This document shows positions 61,120 to 64,000 of a DNA stretch of 64,000 bases, piece by piece; positions within the stretch are counted from its first letter, which is position 1, and every line of letters begins with the position of its first letter. This DNA comes from Natrialba magadii ATCC 43099 (GTDB lineage Archaea > Halobacteriota > Halobacteria > Halobacteriales > Natrialbaceae). Under the pieces are notes generated by a model. It had not been told where the DNA came from. It saw nothing but the letters and a program-made list of their open reading frames with translations, and made no database searches. The DNA lies in assembly GCF_000025625.1 (NCBI RefSeq), contig NC_013923.1, positions 248,001 to 312,000 on the forward strand. Direction: 5' to 3'. The position numbers and the translations under genes were made by a program.

Positions 61120-61580
61120 CGGAGTCGGAACCAAATACGGATTCAGCGGCAGAACAAGCGGGAGACGCCGGTGGTGAGTCGCTAGCGCCGATCGGCGAAA
61201 CGCGCTGGGAGATTCCCGGCGGACACGTCCCCGTCGAGAGCACCGGCCCGGAGCCGGAGCTGGTCAGCAACGAGAAACTGTGTCTGCTGAACACCGGTCC
61301 GGAGATGGCGACACTCGAGCTTACCCTGTACTATGCGAACGGGCACGAAGCCGGCCCGTATCCGCTCAGCGTCGCGCCGGAGCGAGTCCGCCACGTTCGG
61401 GTCAACGACCTGATCGACCCGTACGCGCCGCCGCTGGCCGAGGACTACGGGATCGTCGTCGAGTCCAATGTGCCGATCGTCGTTCAGTGGAGTCGACAGG
61501 ATACGCGCCAGGCGGCGAACGCGGGGCTCTCCACGATGGCGTACGGCGAGGACGACGTGTCGACAGAGTCCGACGGCTAG
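61116..61580 (+). CDS. Sensory rhodopsin transducer (ASRT, PF07100) family protein
   Basis: A 154-residue protein. After an acidic N-terminus of about 28 residues, it matches the Anabaena sensory rhodopsin transducer family: IPGGHVPVESTGPEPELVSNEKLCLLNTG, LYYANGHEAGPYPLSVAPERVRHVRVNDL, and ESNVPIVVQWSRQDTRQAANAGLSTMAYG-type segments (key blocks: TGPEPE, CLLNTG, RVRHVRVNDL, VPIVVQWSRQD). Members form beta-sandwich tetramers and are thought to bind small molecules, often near sugar-metabolism genes. No rhodopsin gene lies here; the four-base overlap with the sugar-lactone oxidase instead suggests a sugar-linked role. Confidence 0.85.
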   Translation: MTESEPNTDSAAEQAGDAGGESLAPIGETRWEIPGGHVPVESTGPEPELVSNEKLCLLNTGPEMATLELTLYYANGHEAGPYPLSVAPERVRHVRVNDLIDPYAPPLAEDYGIVVESNVPIVVQWSRQDTRQAANAGLSTMAYGEDDVSTESDG

Positions 61581-61697
61581 CTGATTGGTACGGCTGATTG
61601 GTGGTGGACGACAGCGACCAGCTGGCGTCTGGTGGACGATGGACGACAGGACGGCACCGAACCGGACGGCAGGGAACGCGACGCGTCGAGTCCCGGT

Positions 61698-62606
61698 CTA
61701 CGTAATCAGTGTGATCAACACGAACAACGTCACGATCGACGCGAGCGTCGTGGTGAACACGTTCAACGACGCGAACTCCTCGTCGCCCTCGAGTTGGGCT
61801 GCAAAAACGTACGTCGAAACAGCAGTTGGCGTCCCGAGCATGACGACCGAGGCGGCGAACGTCGCGGTGTCGACCGCGAGAGCGGAGAAGGCGACCCACG
61901 CGAGCACCGGCATGGCGACGATTTTCACTGCGACGACGGAGCCGGTTGCGCCGTAGTCGATCGACGGCAGATCGACGTCGAGGGACGCACCGACACAGAG
62001 GAGGGCAAGCGGGAGCGCGAGCGAACCGATTGCGTCGAGCCCGACGACGGCAGTTCCCGGGAACGTAATTCCAAGCGAGCCGATCGCAAGGCCGACCAGA
62101 AGCGAGACGAGGACCGGATTGACGGCCAGCCCGCGCAGTTCCTCGGCGAGTTCGGCGTCGGCACCGTTCGCCGTCGAGAGGACGACGATCGTTAGCGGGA
62201 CCTGCACGAGGGTCACGACGCCGAGGATCACGCTCGCGATTGCGGTAACCGGATCGGCAAACGTCGCGGCAACCAGCGGCAGACCAAGGTACCCCAGATT
62301 CGAGTGATACGACTGGACGATCGCGACGCCCTGTCGGCCGCTGTCTGCCTTGTTCCGGTGAACAAACCACGCGATTCCGGCCGTCGTGAAGAACACGACG
62401 AGCAGGCCGCCGACCAGTTCCAGCGACAGTAACTCACCAATCGCCTGATCGTACGTCGAGACAAAAATGAGCGCCGGCAGCGCGACGTAGTAGGCGACGG
62501 CGTTCAACCGATCAGTCCGGGTTGCATCGAGAATTCCGGACACTCGAAGCCCCGTGCCGACAAGCAGGACAACGAGCAACGCCGACAGCCGAAGAAGCAC
62601 CTCCAT
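61698..62606 (-). CDS. AEC (auxin efflux carrier) family permease
   Basis: A 302-residue membrane protein with about ten helices. Typical AEC features: NAVAYYVALPALIFVSTYDQ (helix 2), VAIVQSYHSNLGYLGLPLV with the N-x-G-Y-x-G-x-P motif in helix 4-5, and LALPLALLCVGASLD opening the second half, ending with MLGTPTAVSTYVFAAQLEGDEE. Bacterial members export or take up malate/malonate and related acids. The start MEVLLRLSALL begins at the first helix; the longer frame adds 92 residues with no family similarity. Confidence 0.87.
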   Translation of the reverse strand: MEVLLRLSALLVVLLVGTGLRVSGILDATRTDRLNAVAYYVALPALIFVSTYDQAIGELLSLELVGGLLVVFFTTAGIAWFVHRNKADSGRQGVAIVQSYHSNLGYLGLPLVAATFADPVTAIASVILGVVTLVQVPLTIVVLSTANGADAELAEELRGLAVNPVLVSLLVGLAIGSLGITFPGTAVVGLDAIGSLALPLALLCVGASLDVDLPSIDYGATGSVVAVKIVAMPVLAWVAFSALAVDTATFAASVVMLGTPTAVSTYVFAAQLEGDEEFASLNVFTTTLASIVTLFVLITLIT

Positions 62607-62754
62607 ACTCGGCCCAGTCGACTGGGACGTTTCTGCCACACGGTTGCCTATGACGGCCCGAAGCGGCGACGAATTCGCACCAAAAAAAGTGGAAGTTGCG
62701 TGTGGGTGCCAGACAGTGACGGGATGGGACGAACGGAATAGAACAGCGCTCGAG

Positions 62755-64000
62755 TTAGCCGAGCAGTCCGATTCCGTTCGCGATACCGTTTTCAAACGGG
62801 TTCGCACCGAGCGCTGCTCCCGGTGGTGCCCCATCGAAACCGCCCGGATCTGCTGGGAAGGCGACTTCTGCAGCGTCATCAACCGTCACTTCACCGTCAG
62901 CCATCTCCTGCAGCGTCGAAACCGTGTACTGGTAGGTACCCGGTTCCGTCTCCGAATCGACCTCGTGGGTGAGCGTCACCGTGTCGGATTCGCCACCCTC
63001 GAGTTCGATCGATTCCATCGAGTCGATACCTGCCTCGCGGAGTTCAGCCACAGACTCCGCGTCCTCGAGGTCGCTCATCGCAGCGTCCCAGAACAGGAAG
63101 ATGTCCTGCTGGTCCGCTTCGTCGCCGGTGTTCGTGATCGTCGCGTTGACCGTCAGTTCCTCGCCTGCGTCAACGGACTCCGGTGCGTCGTGCTCGGTCA
63201 CTTCGAAGTACGCTGGCTCCGGCTCGCCAGCCTCTTCAACGTCGGTCTGTGCCGTCGCAGAGTCGTTCTCGGACGAGACAGTGTGTTCGTACGTACCTTC
63301 ATCCGCTGGGAGTTCGGTACTGAACTCGAGTTCCGTCGACTCGGTTGCGTCGAGCGAGACGGTCTCGTTGGCGACGGTCTCGTCGTCGAACGCGTAGGTG
63401 ACCGTCTGCGTGCCGGCGTCGTCGCCGGTGTTTTCGAGCGTGGCGGTGACCGACACGGTCTCGTTCGGTTCAGCATCTGCCGGTGCGTCGAGGTCCGACA
63501 CGTCGAAGACGGGTTCGCCGTCGTCTTCGTCGCCTTCGATGGTGATGAACGTCGATTCGACCTCGTCAGCCGAGACACCGTGTTCGTACTCGCCCGGTTC
63601 GTCGTCAGCACCGACCTCGTAGGTGAACTCGACCGTCGTCGACTCGCCGCCCTCGAGTGTGACCGTCTCGGCCAGTTCAGGCTGGTAGTCGATAACGTCG
63701 GTGCCGAAGTCAGTGCCCGGCGGGAAGTAGAACACCGTTCGGGTGTCTTCCTGCTCGCCGGTGTTGGTGACCGTCGCGTTGACGGTGATCTCCTCACCCT
63801 GCTCGGCGGTGTCAGGTGCTGCGAGGTCGTCGACCTCGAAGTAGGTGCCGAGCGTGAGGTTCGCGGTCGTCGTCTCGCCGGTCTCAACGTCGACGAACTC
63901 GACGTTCGAGTCGTCGTAGCCATCAGCGACCGCGCGGAGCGCGTTCGTGCCGGGCGTGACGTCCTCGATTTCGTAGGAGCCGTCCTCGGCGGTCGTCACG
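62755..64000 (-). CDS. Surface/secreted protein with repeated CARDB-like beta-sandwich domains (C-terminal part; N-terminus outside window)
   Basis: At least 415 very acidic residues, open to the window edge. It begins within a carboxypeptidase-regulatory-like fold (DGSYEIEDVTPGTNALRAVADGYDD) and continues with three CARDB-type repeats, each opening FEV-x-DLxAP and containing NATVTNTGEQEDTRT, ATLENTGDDAGTQTV or NATITNTGDEADQQDI and closing with a GEYEHGVS/GTYEHTVS/GTYQYTVS strand. The C-terminus is a Gly/Ala tail without a PGF-CTERM motif. Typical of haloarchaeal cell-surface proteins; adhesion or enzyme scaffold roles are possible. The signal peptide is not visible. Confidence 0.8.
   Translation of the reverse strand, partial: VTTAEDGSYEIEDVTPGTNALRAVADGYDDSNVEFVDVETGETTTANLTLGTYFEVDDLAAPDTAEQGEEITVNATVTNTGEQEDTRTVFYFPPGTDFGTDVIDYQPELAETVTLEGGESTTVEFTYEVGADDEPGEYEHGVSADEVESTFITIEGDEDDGEPVFDVSDLDAPADAEPNETVSVTATLENTGDDAGTQTVTYAFDDETVANETVSLDATESTELEFSTELPADEGTYEHTVSSENDSATAQTDVEEAGEPEPAYFEVTEHDAPESVDAGEELTVNATITNTGDEADQQDIFLFWDAAMSDLEDAESVAELREAGIDSMESIELEGGESDTVTLTHEVDSETEPGTYQYTVSTLQEMADGEVTVDDAAEVAFPADPGGFDGAPPGAALGANPFENGIANGIGLLG

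Overview
The window is a piece of a haloarchaeal genome, most likely from the Natrialbaceae (Natrialba/Natronorubrum/Haloterrigena-like). The signs are a high-GC sequence with very acidic proteins, twin-arginine lipoproteins, Bat/HTH_10 and TrmB regulators, small zinc-ribbon proteins, a carotenoid-type phytoene synthase, an F420-type oxidoreductase, and TATA boxes about 25-32 bases upstream of start codons (leaderless transcripts). No rRNA, tRNA, CRISPR array or complete insertion sequence was seen.

Layout. (a) 1-2.0 kb: an old-yellow-enzyme gene cut by the window edge and a soluble chemotaxis-type transducer. (b) 2.0-18.7 kb: a metabolic island that reads like a complete polyamine/agmatine catabolic pathway: a glutamine-synthetase-like ligase (PuuA-like), a class III aminotransferase, a histone-deacetylase/acetylpolyamine-amidohydrolase homologue, a four-gene PotDABC-type importer, an M20 hydrolase, an amidase, a tungsten/molybdenum aldehyde:ferredoxin oxidoreductase, a PuuB-like flavin amine oxidase and an agmatinase-family ureohydrolase. 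(c) 18.9-30.2 kb: a second import/catabolism locus: a sugar-type (CUT1) ABC transporter split around a TrmB regulator, a nitrilase and an RraA-like protein, an M20-fold protein that has lost its metal ligands, then an acyl-CoA dehydrogenase and a CaiB-type CoA-transferase. (d) 30.4-33.5 kb: a ParA ATPase, an overlapping partner gene, and a 1.2-kb AT-richer gene-free tract with repeated GTTAG-N-CTAAC palindromes, probably a partition centromere. (e) 33.5-44.7 kb: transporters (MATE, ZIP-like, MFS, NSS), a TetR regulator, small membrane proteins and an E1 alpha/beta pair of a 2-oxoacid dehydrogenase with no E2/E3 beside it. (f) 44.7-48.2 kb: an AT-richer, probably acquired stretch with three coupled genes (Tat-exported protein, HEXXH protein, Tat lipoprotein) and decayed gene ends. 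(g) 48.3-59.4 kb: F420 oxidoreductase, M24 peptidase-fold enzyme, MFS carrier, TPP enzyme, phytoene synthase, a PAS-GAF Bat-like regulator and further small regulators and zinc-ribbon proteins. (h) 59.9-64 kb: a sugar-lactone oxidase overlapping an ASRT-family protein, an AEC permease and the C-terminal part of a large surface protein.

Three signals cut across genes. An 86-bp hairpin element occurs three times (4.3, 32.6 and 45.1 kb) with the same length and compensating changes in its central stem. Short tandem repeats (6-20 bp units) lie next to gene 3' ends in at least seven places. CTCGAG is far more frequent than base composition predicts.

The strongest candidate for an undescribed system is region (b): a glutamylated-polyamine route in which an AOR-type tungsto/molybdoenzyme would replace the usual aldehyde dehydrogenase. 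The gene functions are family-level assignments; the pathway is inferred from their co-location.
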